Source: Carposina sasakii
Taxonomy: Eukaryota > Arthropoda > Insecta > Lepidoptera > Carposinidae
Reading direction: 5' to 3'
NCBI GenBank assembly: GCA_014607495.2
Contig: CP053157.1
Coordinates: forward strand, 11,222,001 to 11,286,000
Length of the DNA: 64,000 nucleotides
The notes beneath the pieces were generated by a model. The model ran no database searches, was not told the origin of the DNA, and was given only the letters and a program-made list of their open reading frames with translations. The position numbers were made by a program, and so were the translations under genes. This document shows, piece by piece, positions 24,641 through 38,240 of this stretch; within the stretch, counting starts at the first letter, position 1; each line of letters begins with the position of its first letter.

Positions 24641-26644
24641 CAAACGATATGTATCAGATAATTTGTGTTAAATTTTTGTATGATCCTCATTTGGTACTAC
24701 TTAGTGCAATGGGAGTAACTGTTTTTTTTTTGTATTATATTGTTCAAAATGGAATAGCTAAATTTTGTATGAGGATAAGCTAATTCGCAGTTTATACATA
24801 ACTTATCAATGTAGTTTTTCTGTACCTACTTATGAAATTTGAGAGGAAATCAGAAAAAAAAAATAGAAATGTTTTAACATGTTGTCTATAGGGGCAGTCT
24901 ATAGGACATGATTAAAAAAATAAGTATGCATGTAGGGTTAACATTGCCTAAGTATCAAGTAAATAATCATTATTTAAATTTAATGTCAATAATAGTTTCA
25001 CGCAAATTACAATAGATTACATGCATTTAACCTTACAACTGCTCCAACTGCTAAATGCTACCATTTTACGATTGGGCCCCAAAGCACATTTCGCGTCACA
25101 CGCGCGGCGTGCCTAATCACGCGTCGCGTGCCCCAAAACATGTATTTGTCAAATTCGACTCGCTTTTTTAGTGTTTACTTTTTCCTATCACACTCACCCC
25201 TTGCTAGAAAGTCCCAGAAATTGGTCACGGGAGACGTTGTGTGATTTCGCGCCAATATGTCGAGCAGTTTAGCGGTTTAGGATGCTATTGGAACGGGCCC
25301 CGTGGGTTTTAGTACAATACCTGTTATTAAGTGATGAATGAAATGATGATAATAAATAAGTTTCTTTTTTTAGATGAGTACGCAATTGAATTTAGAGAGA
25401 TATAGGTGTATCTAATACGTTATTTAGTTGACTTTTAGCATAAAATCTCAATTGTAGACAATTAAGAAGGCTTGATAGAATATCACTACTATGTATGGGT
25501 AAATTTATCAGGCTAAAAACAACATAAACTTATAGTAGCACTAGTAACTATACAATTATTTGTTCTTCTAATTAATTGATACATTATCTACACTATTTTA
25601 TAAAATAAATTTAGTGTACATTATGTACCCAGATTTAATACTAAGTATATTTACATGTTTTATATTTTATTTTATTATGACTTATCTCTACAAAAAGCCC
25701 CATTAATTTAAGTAATAAAATGTTATTTATTACATACTTCTTAATGGCAAAACTCATTCATCCAGATAATCTTAATATGATCTTCAAAAATAGCAAGTGA
25801 TTGATAAAGTTAGTTTGGATTCGATTTAGCTAAAATTAAAACTTATTTGCATTTCTAAAGTATATCAAATCGATTAAACTTCTGCATATACCTAAATAAA
25901 AAATGCGTGGGATGGTGTGAAAAAAAATGTCACCCACGTTTTTTGTGTGCAAAAAAACAAACAACTAATTTCATGCTCCAATATGTGAACTGAATAAATT
26001 GTTACCATGGCAGTTTTTTGTTTTATTATGGGTGGAAATATAATTATTGCCCATTTTTTTGACTCGTTATTATTCATTTGGAAGATAGTTTTTTTTCACT
26101 GTAGGTATTTAGTTTTTGTAGCTAGGCAACTATGTAAGTATAGTTTACTTTGTATTATGTAACAATTTTACTATAATTTCTATACTTGGATATATTTTTT
26201 AATATTAACTGGGCGGCTGTACTGGTGTCTATATCTGTAAAAAAATTTAAGAAAATGTTCATTTGGCTATCAATATGAGTCTAATCAAACTATTTAAAGT
26301 ATTTAGTCATAATCTCAACTCCTAAACAAACCACAACAAACATATTACTTATACAATATAACAATCGGCTTAGTAATCTCAACAATGCTAATCCGACCTA
26401 ACATATTGCTAATCCTGGGAAAGGGGCCCCTAAAGCCCCGCACCATAGCTAACATCATTAAAAAGTGTGACCCCTGCCATATTAATGTAGCAGAAAATTA
26501 AGTCGAGCTTCACGCCTGGTGCGTGCCATGCTTTAAGTATGACATTGCGGGTTTAAGAATGGGGCCCCATGATGTGAACCCTCAAGCGTGTGTACCTACT
26601 CTCCTTTATTATTTAGAAAAGTATCATGTCTTAGTGGATAATTT

Positions 26645-26900
26645 GACGGCCGACTGGTCTAGTAGGTAGTGACCCTGCCTGCGACGCCATAGGTCCTGGG
26701 TTCGAATCCCGGTAGGTGCAAACATTGATATGATGACTATCAATGTTTGTTTCCGAGTCATGGATGTTTCTATACTGATCTATGTATTTATATACTGTTG
26801 CTTAGTACCTACGACACAAGACCTTAGGGATCTTAATGTGGGACTAGGTCAATGTGTTGTGTAGTGTGTGGATATTTATTATTATTTATTTATTTATTTA
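26645..26900 (+). repeat. tRNA-derived SINE (second family), copy 2, full length
   Basis: Head GACGGCCGACTGG, B box GGTTCGAATCC, body to GGACTAGGTCAATGTGTTGT, and a (TTTA)n tail. Confidence 0.88.
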
Positions 26901-28598
26901 ATTTGGCAGTACTATCACAAAATTGGTTACAAGTTAGAAAGAATATCAATGATTCTAATTACAAACTCTATAGATAAAATGAAAAGTAGAGAGAGTAAAA
27001 CACATTATTGATTATAAAAATAATAATTATTGATAGATAATACTTTAGGATCATTTAACATTTAGTTATAAATTGTGATTACTTGTGTATCAATTAGGTA
27101 ATACTCGTAGATGATATAAAAGCTTCTTTCTTTCTAGTATCTTTAAATGATATCTATCAAAAAATCCAAATTTCAATTGTTTTTTAAAATCAAAATTCAA
27201 TCATTTATTCGACATGAAAGCAAGTTGTTTGTCGATTGTCTTTTTTATATGTTACTTTCTATGTTCACACCCCAAAATGATATGAAATACAAATTACTAT
27301 AAATGTACCAATAACATGAATTTATCCGATCTATCGCAATATAATATTCTATTTAATAAACATGTCAAGTTATAGACGTTATGTTATCAAGCAATTTTGT
27401 ACACCCACCTTATCAAAGCATACGAGTTTAAATTCATAACATCAAAGGGCTGGCGAGTGTAATTATTCCGTCCGTGTCTCAACAGGGCTTGATAAAGGGC
27501 CATAAATCTCGGCAAGTTACGTTACAGATAATGTGGCCCTTGTGGCACACCGACAGACAAACAGACTGGGTACCATAGAGTCTGATGGCTAGAATGACAT
27601 TTGAGCTTGCTGGTTCTCAATAAATAAATTATGAATGTATGCGTTAGGGCCACATAGATTCATAGGTAACTAACTAATCAGCCATTATCGTCTACACTTC
27701 GCTACACCAAGTAACAACTGTATGGTGACGTTGGGCGCTGCTGCTTGGCCGGGTGATTAAAAATCGTTTTATATGCTTCTTACCTATACCTACCTCTCTA
27801 CCTATATTTGACAGCCAGCCATATGATTAAGGGGACTTTTCAAATAATCAGATAGCCTATCTATAGGTGATGCTGTCTCCATCTTGATTAAGTTGCCATT
27901 CCTTTCGGACTATGGGCAGAGTCTCTACCAGATACCATACCTAATTGATTCTAAGATAGATGAATCCACGCAATGGATCAACGTAATTCAGAAATGTAGG
28001 CAAGACGTTGCGCCGGGTACAGAGAGACTACGCTAACAAATAATTTGTCTATGACCACATGACTACAAGAATAGTCGATAACAATTAATTAATGGACGAT
28101 TGCTACAATTGTGCTCACTTCCTATTGTATGATAGTGTGAGATTTATGACCAATTCGGTGTTTATGGCTTAGGAGCAGAAATAGAATGGCTACCGGCATT
28201 GTTTGTGTCAAGTTATGTTTGTTTATCTACAAATATTATTAACTCTAGCTGCCCACAAATTTGTCTGCGTAAACTTTTGAATTCCTGCTTATGCCGTTAC
28301 CATGCGAATTTCGGAAAATCCTTTCATATTAGATGCCTTTGTTATACAAAGAACACTCCCAAGTTTCAGGCCTTTAAGATCAGCGGTTTCAGTCATTCAG
28401 TACAAATTAATTTATTTAATTAATTCTGTTAACAAATATTTTAATTAATTTTGTGCATGGTAAGATGTCAATACTTACTAATGTACTATTGGGTTCTCAG
28501 ATTATGAAGGAATCCCAAGAAGATCGTTTTATATTTTTTTAAACTCTACCAATGATCCACCGATCAATTTCCAATCACTAGTACCAGTTTACCCCAAC

Positions 28599-28615
28599 AG
28601 ATGGCGCTATTAACC
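28599..28615 (+). promoter_or_regulatory. CTCF-like motif
   Basis: ACAGATGGCGCTATT matches the core of the insect CTCF site (AGRKGGCGC). It lies in a GC-rich island (28560-28700) of intron 1. A weaker relative, ACAGATGGCGACACT, is at about 36507. Confidence 0.3.
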
Positions 28616-28985
28616 GCCGCCAGCGACTCCGGCCCGGCCGTAGGGCTGCGCGGGCTGATTCATGAGCCCCCCGAGACTCCTTCCAGAGTAATAAGTAGTA
28701 CTCCACATGGCAGGGTCAACAACATGAAGGAATGGCAATTCGGATATGCTGTAATCAATGTTGACTTTTAACTGCCAATGCAGACTTTACACAGTGCAGT
28801 ATTAAACAATCAGTTGCTATTATGTTGCTATATAGGGAACATAGCCGTAATGTATGTGTACATAAAGTTATAATTTCGTTTTAGCACAAACGCAAAAAGA
28901 CAGCTGTCTTTACGTTCCCGACATGTGATGTTTCATCACGACCGTTATCTGACGGCATTGCTATCATAGGAAAACAAAAGCTTTA

Positions 28986-29291
28986 AGCTAGGTTCATATT
29001 GCTGTGTCGGGGCGTGTCGGAGCGCGTCAGAACGCGATCGCTTACGTTCACCAGGAATGGTGCTTGGGAGGAAATAGCAGTCATCGAGCAGTCACCAATA
29101 AAAGAAATTAAATATCTTCATCGAAGTCACTGTCAGGCGATTCCATTTTAAAGACGTATTCACTCCACAACACTTGATACGACAATGAACTAAAAATGCG
29201 ACATATCACACCACAACACATTAGTATGAACTCTCCGCGACACAACAGACGGCGCATCAACACACCCCGGCATAGCAATATGAACCTAGCT
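28986..29291 (-). mobile_element. 306-bp PIF/Harbinger-like deletion derivative
   Basis: Inverted ends AGCTAGGTTCATATTGC...GCAATATGAACCTAGCT with TTA duplicated on both sides (28983-28985 and 29292-29294). Reading from the right end on the minus strand, a leader-like stretch leads to ATG and MESPDSDFDEDI followed by TAA. This looks like the first codons of a transposase joined to the far end by an internal deletion. Confidence 0.8.
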
Positions 29292-29807
29292 TTAGCCTTG
29301 CACGCGGCGCATCGCCCTCCACAAGGACAGATACTAATTTCTTCGAGATTTGCCACCTCTTCGTTATTCTTACTTCATGACCGAATCAACAATCACTTCG
29401 TTTTGCCTGATATTCTTAATATGTATTTGCTTTTTAGTTGTGTTACTAGATACATTTATGTTAATAAACAAAAGTGTACCTACTACCATTATCCCTTTTT
29501 TATTTATGAATCTTTATATAATTAATTAGACAGAACTTCAAGTTGTGAAGTAGTTACTATAAATAATTTATTACTGACATAAAGCTTATATTATTTACCT
29601 TACCATCTACGCTGGATGGAACCCTTGACTCTGCAGAGTATGTTTATTGCATTTATACCTTCTCTATGGTTTATTGTTATTCAGTAGTAAGTTTATTGAA
29701 TCTTAAACGTAGGTACTTAATAGTATTCTCTCATTCTTCTACTACATTTTAAATAAGAGTCACTGCTTGGTCTTGAATATCTAATTTAGGTACACCCATT
29801 ATATGTT

Positions 29808-30314
29808 TACAGAGTGTAATAAAAGGGATAATATTAAACGAAAGGCTATGAAAATAACCCACTGTACCTATATAGGTAGAGATCCTATTACCAAAATTTT
29901 AGATTTGAAGTCACATGTTTATTTTTCAGATAGAATGGAGAAATTCTCAACAACTCAGAAAATTATGTTCTTACAATCTTCAAAAATAAACATGTAATTT
30001 TGAATCTCTAACTTTGTGCATAAGTTCTCTATGTATACAGGGTGTAAGAAAAAGGGTATGTTAAGCGAAAAGCTACGTAAATAGCCCACTGTAGAGAACC
30101 TATCCACAAAATTTGAGACTCAAAATCACATGTATATTTTTAACGATAGTATGGAGAATTTTTAAATATCTCAGGAATTTTCATACAATCTTGAAAAATA
30201 AACATGTGATTTCGAGTCTCAAATTTTGTGAATAGGTTCTCTACAGTGGGCTATTTACGTAGCTTTTCGCTTAACATACCCTTTTTGTTACACCTGTAGT
30301 TATTTTCATAGCTG
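29808..30314. mobile_element. CAGGGTGTAAC-family MITE, copy 2 (older host copy, interrupted)
   Basis: A diverged copy starting ACAGAGTGTAATAAAAGGG. It runs to about 30033, is interrupted by copy 3, and resumes as GTTATTTTCATAGCT at 30299-30313 before losing its end. Confidence 0.75.
30036..30298. mobile_element. CAGGGTGTAAC-family MITE, copy 3 (nested in copy 2)
   Basis: A full-length copy from TACAGGGTGTAAG to TTACACCTGTA. Both sides continue with sequence of copy 2, and TA is duplicated at the junctions. Confidence 0.88.
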
Positions 30315-31039
30315 AATAGCTCTCACAAAGCTTCTATAAGTGTGGACCTGTTATTGGGTTTATGTATCTACAATTTTAACTATAATTATAAATAGCTGTT
30401 GGTCTTCCTGAAATTGTAAAATCAAATAGTGTTTTGCTAAACACATCCCTGTTTTTACAACCTGTAGGTATATGTTGTATTCGTATACTTTATTAAAAAC
30501 TATGTCAAAATAGAGTCTAAAATATTTATACGAACATCCAACTTATTCATATTTCATTGTACCTACTCACATTCCCTTTATTTATTTACCAAACTTGCTC
30601 CACCTCAGCTATTTCCTGTTTATCTCAACAAAAAAACAAACCTTGCACCACTATCTTACTTAAAACTTTCCCTATATTTTCCCCTGAAGTTCACCCCCAT
30701 CTCGGCACAGATTATTAAACACTTACCCCACAGTGCGGGTAGTTACAAACAAACAAACATACTGGTGAATTATCGCACCCGGGAGACCGGCAGATAATAC
30801 GACTGTGCTTTACTTTGCTTTGTGCTGCTGGCTTCGGCAGATTAATCTCCTTCGAAGCGGTGCTAACTGCTAAAATCCGGTTTTAACCAGATTTATAGGA
30901 ACTATTCGGATTTAATGTTTTGGAATTGCCTTTGACCAGTGTGAAATCTTGATCATCAAATTGCCCTGGTCAAGAAAAAAAAACTTTTGAACCTAGTGGA
31001 AATAGGAGTTACTTAGGTTTCTCAATTCGTATACATATA

Positions 31040-31325
31040 AACCGGGCTTGGTTTCCGAATAGGGGAAGCCAGAACTGCAAGATCACAAAGGTGATCCCAT
31101 AGCCACATTGGCCGCGTGGTGCCAGCAGAGTAGTTTAAGGGTTTCCGGGAGGTGGGCAGCAGCGCCTCCCGTGTTGACAACATAGTCCAAAATACAAACT
31201 GCGGTCACCAACCCGCCTGCCCAGCGTGGTGACTATGGGCAAATACCCCCCATGGCAGTCTTGTAGCGAGCCCTGGGGGAGGCCTACGTCCAGCAGTGGA
31301 CTGCAATAGGCTAATGATGATGCTA
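31040..31325 (+). repeat. Interspersed repeat (GCAGTCTTGTAGC family), copy 2
   Basis: Longer than the 8226 copy: it starts with GGGGAAGCCAGAACTGCAAG, continues through TTTCCGGGAGGTGGGCAGCA and ends GACTGCAATAGGCTAATGAT. The structure suggests the 3' part of a LINE. Confidence 0.8.
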
Positions 31326-32730
31326 GCCTATTATTATCGCCTCAGAGAATTCATAAGATAAGCACGCCCTTGTACATTTTTCTATTTTAAAATGTCATGG
31401 TGTAAAATAAAATACAAGAGTAACTTTCATAGTCGACTCTTACGACATGCACGGAGGGAAATGCAGCTGATTTATTCTAGTGAAGCGCCGCCGCCTCAGC
31501 ACAAGACATAATAATATTATGTGTTTTACACATAACTTTAATATACATTATTTTGCTATAAAAGTGCCTTTAAAATATGGTACTTACAGTTATATTTATC
31601 AGGTTTCAATCTCCCAAGCCGCGGTACCGCCTCGAGCATAGATCCCTAAGCCTGATGCCGAGTGTTGGCGAGCTGGGAGTAATTTGAAGAATAGCTTAAC
31701 TAAGGAGTAAATAAAATAAGAACAAGAATGAGGTACTTAGATCTTTACCGTTCCTTTAATTAGGTTTGGTTTTACCTAACTGAAAGATAGAGCAAACAAC
31801 TAGGTATTTGTGTTTTACCTAACTGAAAGCTACGGCTTTAACAGTTTTTTCCTGTTTTTTTTTTCATATACTTTTCTTTTCTCTTTACTTTACTTTTATT
31901 ACTTTAATTTTTTGAAGAGTAATTAATATCTCAAACTTTTTAAAAAGTTTTTTTTTGTAAATATAAGGTGTAAGTTCGGTCGGAAGCTCACAGGCCCGTA
32001 CTCAGTATTGTGAGGATAATAGATTTGGATATTAATTATAAAAGGTATGTAATCCATTTATATAGCTTAATCTATAATCTCACCTCGCATTCTCACTAAT
32101 TACTAACTTATTATAATACTCGTACCTTTAATAGTTTTATTTTTAAATAAAATTAGTTTAAGTGCATTACGTTTATTTTAAACGTTAATTTTTACTTTCA
32201 ATACAATTAAGTAAATTAAATGACCTCATAAATACCAATCATCTAAATGAGATTAATATAAAATCTATATTTTTTCCAACATCAGTATCGCTACTGGTCC
32301 TAATTAAAAAATATACCTAATCAACTTCATGCTTAATACAGGTTTAAATTTACATGCATCGTGTCTGTTTTTATTTTAATACTTAATGCACGCTAATGCT
32401 TCGAAATCATATGTATATTGGTTATAATTCTGAACTCATGCACGATAATGCTCGTTTAAGCGGGGAGAATAATTGCCAGGGCCGTACAATTAACTGACAG
32501 GGAGACTACAAAATGTTCCATATTTAGATTATATTAAAAGTTTATATTTATACAGACTTTCGATATAATAATAAGGATTTGAATTTGACTCAACGTTTAG
32601 TAAATCTGAATAAATTCAAAATAACTTTACAGGTCAAATAACAATTAGTTACAAAAATATATAATAAATATATGAAACAAGTATGTAATTATTACAGTTT
32701 TTATTATCTTCTATGCTGCTCTGGGCTTAG

Positions 32731-32925
32731 TGTACAAGTTAGTAGAGGGACAAGAGGGTCTTGGTGTTTTGTAGGCGATGGGCTGACCACCTGTCACTAC
32801 TAACCGAACTTGTACATCTCAACTATACCCTCAAAATTGGTCAGAATTGGCACCATTTGGTTCTATTGGCCCTTGGTGCTCTGCCTACCCCGTAAGGGAT
32901 AAAGACGTGATATATATATGTTTAT
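32731..32925 (-). repeat. TAATCACGCCTTTATCCC repeat, copy 2
   Basis: The minus-strand counterpart of 52195-52380: TGTACAAGTTAGTAGAGGGA, ACAAGAGGGTCTTGGTGTTT and GTAAGGGATAAAGACGTGAT. Confidence 0.8.
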
Positions 32926-33481
32926 ATATTTTACTATAAATATTTTCTGATACTTTACCAAACTAGATACTTATTGCAGAACTATCTTTGAGCAACTAAT
33001 TAAATTAATCATAATGCAATAAGTTAATAAATAATACAAATTAAATTGATGCCAAACATGCTCTAGTCGTAAAATATATAATAGTAAAAAATATTTTACT
33101 AGAATTTATAACTCAAATAATAATTGGTACGGTCAGTGTGTATTCTCCTTAACATTAACCCTTCTTGGCTTATTATAGGAAAATACAGCAGGCAAGAATA
33201 AATAACTTGGGGTTTTACCGACTACTTACAATGTAAATAAACTATCTCCTTATTTTTAGATAATTATTAGTTACATAAATTGTTTATGCAAAGTTTAAAT
33301 AATTGAATATCTAACTGCTACCTATTATAGATCATAATAACCTTTATTAATATTGCATTAAAAAATGGACAGCAATAACTCTTGTCTAAAAAAGCCTTTA
33401 CGCTGCGTGATTAGGTCATGCTTTAGTAGTTTCATATTGTGCATTTTTTCTGCACAGCTGACAAAAACAGTAAACATATTT

Positions 33482-33738
33482 GACGGCCGATTGGTGTAGT
33501 TGGTAGTGGCCCGATTTGCGACGCCATAGGTCCTGGGTTCGAATCCCGGTAGGTGCAAACATTGATGTGATGAACATCGATGTTTGTTTCCGAGTCATGG
33601 ATGTTTATATACTTATCTATGTATTTATATACCGTTGCTTAGTACCCACGACACAAGACCTTAGGGATCTTAGTGTGGGACTAGGTCAATGTGTTGTGAA
33701 GTGTGTGAATATTTATTATTTATTTATTTATTTATATG
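33482..33738 (+). repeat. tRNA-derived SINE (second family), copy 3, full length
   Basis: Near-identical to 26645-26900, with head GACGGCCGATTGGTGTAG and tail (TTTA)n. Short open frames on both strands here are SINE-derived. Confidence 0.88.
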
Positions 33739-34264
33739 GGACCTCTGTAAAGACAATTTCCCAGTCTTCTATATAAAAAAAATTGTGAATTAGTGAATAC
33801 CTACCGATTAGTAGATAAATTGATATATTCACTGAGACAATAGAAAAAGACATGGTTGAAAATCTAACTCTATATCCTATGCACGGACTGAATTCATAGT
33901 TCCTTCAAAACCTGTCCAAAATAACTATTAATGTTCGTCAATTTTACCCTTTAAAAACTCAGCAATGTGGGTTAATATTATAAGTCGCACATAAATTCAA
34001 TTAAGTGTTCGCGGTACCATTTACTGTCGGGGCTTTTTTCTTTTTCTTTATCGAAGGCAACGCGTCGGACCTAAATAATTGATGAAGCGCTTTCGCAAAA
34101 TGTCTTAATTTTGACCAGGGCCGGACTCAGACTGTACTAATATTTAAAAAATATGTTTTACTGATTTTTTATCGAGATGAAGTAAATAAGTAGGTATATA
34201 TAAAAAAACTTACAGTAGTACTTTAGATTTATTCTTACCTACTATATTTATTTTAATAATAACG

Positions 34265-34436
34265 AAATAAATAATAAATAAATAAATATTCACACACTTC
34301 ACAACACATTGACCTAGTCCCACATTAAGATCCATAAGGTCTTGTATCGTGGGTACTAAGCAACGGTATATCAATACATAGTTAATTAGTATAGAAACAT
34401 CCATGACTCGGAAACAAACATCGATATTCGTCATAT
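34265..34436 (-). repeat. tRNA-derived SINE (second family), copy 4, 5'-truncated
   Basis: Inverted relative to the copy 500 bases upstream. It lacks the tRNA-like head and begins at ATTGATATGACGAATATCGA, ending in an (AAAT)n-type tail on the plus strand. Confidence 0.85.
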
Positions 34437-37400
34437 CAATTTTTTACATTACAATGTAACTAAAGAAAGTAGCCCAAATCCGGTCCCGTCACGCGTACTG
34501 TCCACACCGGCAAGTGGCTATTTTGTCCCAAAATTATATTTTTTTTATGGCCGGCGATTTCGAAAATTAATTTCCCAGGATCGAAGGTAAATTACAGGTG
34601 GAGCCAACCGCGCCCCGGCTTCCAAAAACTGCAAAAAAACTCAATCTCTTAACAAGAACGCGGTTTTGGCCCCTTTGTAAGGTATTCAGTAATGCGGTTA
34701 AACAGCAGTATTCTTCGTAACTAATGAATGTTTATTATTTCGTAATGAGGCAAATAATATTCTGACAATCAAGCTTTATATGTTTTCATAGTTTATCGTG
34801 AAACATGTTGAAATAAGTAATGTATCTATTCTATTTTATTTTTCAAAGAGCAAAAAAGTGTTTCTGTCGTTCTCTATATCTTTCACACTCGTTTCCATTT
34901 TACATTTATATTACGTTAATATTTTATTTAATACTTACTGTAGTTGAATAAGTTATGCCCTCATTAGAATCGATCCCGGTTTTATACAGCGAAATAATGA
35001 ACTGTAAAATTTCACCCGATTTCCAAACAATTGTCTCAATTACGAGTAGGTATAGCTGTCACGTCACTTATCCACTTACGCCACCAAACAAACCTATAAT
35101 TTATTTGCAATTAACCAATCATCAACCTACAAGTACTTCATACTTTATAACAGCCAAGAGCAATTTTAAACACTTTCGCAATAATAACTTTATTTATTTC
35201 TACGAAAACGCGTCGATTAATTCAACGAAAATCTCGAACATCTTATTACTAGTGCGAATATTTCGGGCACCTACTTAAATTGCCAGAAATTTAAGCCCAT
35301 GTGGTACATTTTGATTATTGGTTGAAAACCGAATCTCACACCCGAGTCCGGTCCTGTACTGTACCTTGAACAATTGATTCGGAGAATGTCGATGTAATGA
35401 CTCAATATGTTCGAAGAAAACCTGTACTTTTGCCGCTTACTAATAAGAGGTTTTAATTCTGATGATATATGGACGATGGTGCTGCCTACATAGTGACCAC
35501 ACTTCTAGTAGATAGTAGTTAAGATTTGATCTTTTTATTACCAAAAATAGATACCTGCCTACTACGACTACGTCATACTACGACTTATATAAAATATTTT
35601 TGTAGTCAATATTTTTTTCGTAGCATGCTACGAAGTTTAAGATCTCCATTATTCATAAAGATTATTATTATATGCAAGTAATAGAAAATTTAAACAACAA
35701 TGAATTACTAAAGACATGATTAATTATACATATTACAGGATGTAATAATGGAAATGGTGGTGGAAATTTAAATTTAAGATCATCTGTACCTGCTATAACT
35801 AATAAAAATAAGTACGCACCTACGTCATGTTTATTTGCCATCCAGTGCTCAAGTTCAGGACATATTATTATCTATTGTTCTCAGGACCACTTATGACCAA
35901 TCCTTCCAGACCGGTTTATAGAACAGGCTTGCTTTAATGAGCCGTTTTGGCCACATCTGTCCTAAAACAATTTACGCAACTGTCGTCTCTAATTTGGACT
36001 GGAAGAAGTCGGTTCTTAGCAAATAAGCTTTTTTCATCTTGCGGTTAAGTATTAGGGTTTATTATCTGAGTTAATTTGACGAGACATCGTGTTTGCAAAT
36101 AAGTTTTAAAAAAGAAGTGCACACACAAATCTTGCTTGACATAATGTAGGTATAATACCTCAGATAAATGATATACATATATTACGAGTTTATATAATCA
36201 AAGTGTATTACTATTTATTCGACGGTGACATAGAGCAGTAAATGTGGTGAGCTAAGTTGGATAAACGATCGGTTGTAATGTTACAAATCAAACGTTATAA
36301 TGAATATTCTAAAAGCTAGGTAGGTAGATACTACAAAAAGGTTACCAAAAATACAAAAGAATGCAACTTCATAAAAAATAAGTTGGTAGGGCACCTACTT
36401 GAGTTCGAAGTATTGGATTTATTTTGACAACACCTAATTATATAGTAAATTATAATTTTAATACCATGTTATCATACCAAAATATGATTGAAATTGGCTT
36501 GGACAACAGATGGCGACACTAAGTATATAAACATAAAAGACGGCGCGGCGCGTCGAACAAAGTCAATTTGAACAATTCGTCGGCCGTTAAAACAAAGTCC
36601 CGACCGGGGGCTCATAAAAAAGAGATAATCTCCTACAAAGCGTCAGAACAAGTTTTAGAAAATAGAATATAATTTCTAATTTTCTCTCGGTGGTTTTAAT
36701 TAAAAATGGTCCCGGGAGAGCGAGACACTGGCGCTAACTGGGGGTGGGAAAGGGATAGCTATAAATAACTCGGCTCGTCCTCAGAGGGCTAAATAAATTA
36801 GAAGTGATTAAGAGGAATGCGCTCCCGTTTTGTGTTGAACATCGTTACTCTGTGGTTTTTATCATTTGTTGTAATGTGTACGCGTTTACATTACACAAGA
36901 TTACGAACGAGTGTGTAATTTAAAATTTTATACCTGCTTGTAAATTATGGGGTTGGTAAATCTGTATTTGTTAATGGAATGAATGAAAAAATTCTAGGTA
37001 CATTATTCGTGGAGGTTAGCACCGCAAACATAATGAAAGTACTTTAATACTAGTTACTAAGTGCATCTTTCAAATTATGTCAATAAAGTTATACATATCA
37101 CGAATTCAAAATATCCTCATTGTCAACCATTAATTTTAGAACTTTAGAATAGACGTGACTAATGTTGCAATTTATCGGAAAATCAAATGTTATTTTCCCC
37201 TCTTGTTAGCGACGCCTCCAATAAGTTATGTTGTCGCCTTAAGAGACACGTATAAATTACACGTGCGAGTGAACCAGCCTCATTAGATTATTAACGAAAG
37301 TGAAAGAGACAGCAACAGTTATTGTATTAAAACAAACGGCCACCTTGGGCTTCATACTACAGTTTTGGCGCGCTTTAATTTAGTCTGCGGTAGCGATATA

Positions 37401-37965
37401 GAGAAATGGAAAGAGCTTTTTTAAAATCTTCCTATTATAAAATCGTTCAAATAATAATTTTCCCTTTGGAGACTACTTAGTATAAAACTAATCAAAAACA
37501 TATTAGATACCTACCGAACAGGTAATGATAGGTAAGGCGCTTTTAAATTAAAAAATATAAGTATTTTAAATCCCTGAAATAAATATCCCCTAATGTATGA
37601 ATTTAGAGTTTACTTATGTTTATTGACAAAACGTTACACTCCTAAATCATTAGGTAATAGGTAGAGATGTAAAGAACTCGAGCCTTTTGAGTCTTAAATT
37701 TTAGACTCGGCTGACAAATTGCACAGCTCGACTCGTTATACCAAGAACCCCAGACTCGAGCACTTAAGTCTAAATAAAGACACGAGCGCAACATGGCGCT
37801 CGAGTCTTGATTCGCGCTCGAGTCGTTTTACGCGACGAGTCGCGCTCAAGTTCTTTTCCATTTGGAGTTCCTTTATAAATAAACAGGAAATAAAATATGT
37901 AACTTTGTGAGATATAATAGTAATTTAATTATTTTTGTAACGTCTAATATTCTTAGCTTTTGAAA

Positions 37966-38090
37966 ATCCTGCTAATATTATAAATGCGAAAGTTTGTGAG
38001 TATGGATGGGTAGAATATGTTTGTTACTCTTTCACGATAAAACTATTGGACGGATTTGGTTAAAACTTTACAGTAATACAGGTTATACGT
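37966..38090 (+). repeat. Interspersed repeat fragment inside the hAT transposon
   Basis: AATCCTGCTAATATTATAAA, GCGAAAGTTTGTGAGTATGG and TTTCACGATAAAACTATTGG are the 5' part of a very common lepidopteran repeat. Its position in the transposon's 3' flank shows a later insertion or capture. A deleted minus-strand relative lies at about 41637-41765. Confidence 0.7.
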
Positions 38091-38240
38091 CAGATTAATC
38101 TTTCCTATTAAATTAAAAGAGGTAAATATGACAAACAAAATTTAATCATCATGAAAATAATTCTTAACATAAACAAATCACATTAGGTATGTACATATTG
38201 TACATACTTAGTACACCTTTATTTTTTATTATATAAACGT

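Noticed and set aside
34955..35278. 107-codon open frame in intron 1
   Set aside because: No domain or coding signature, and it lies in low-GC intron near SINE fragments.
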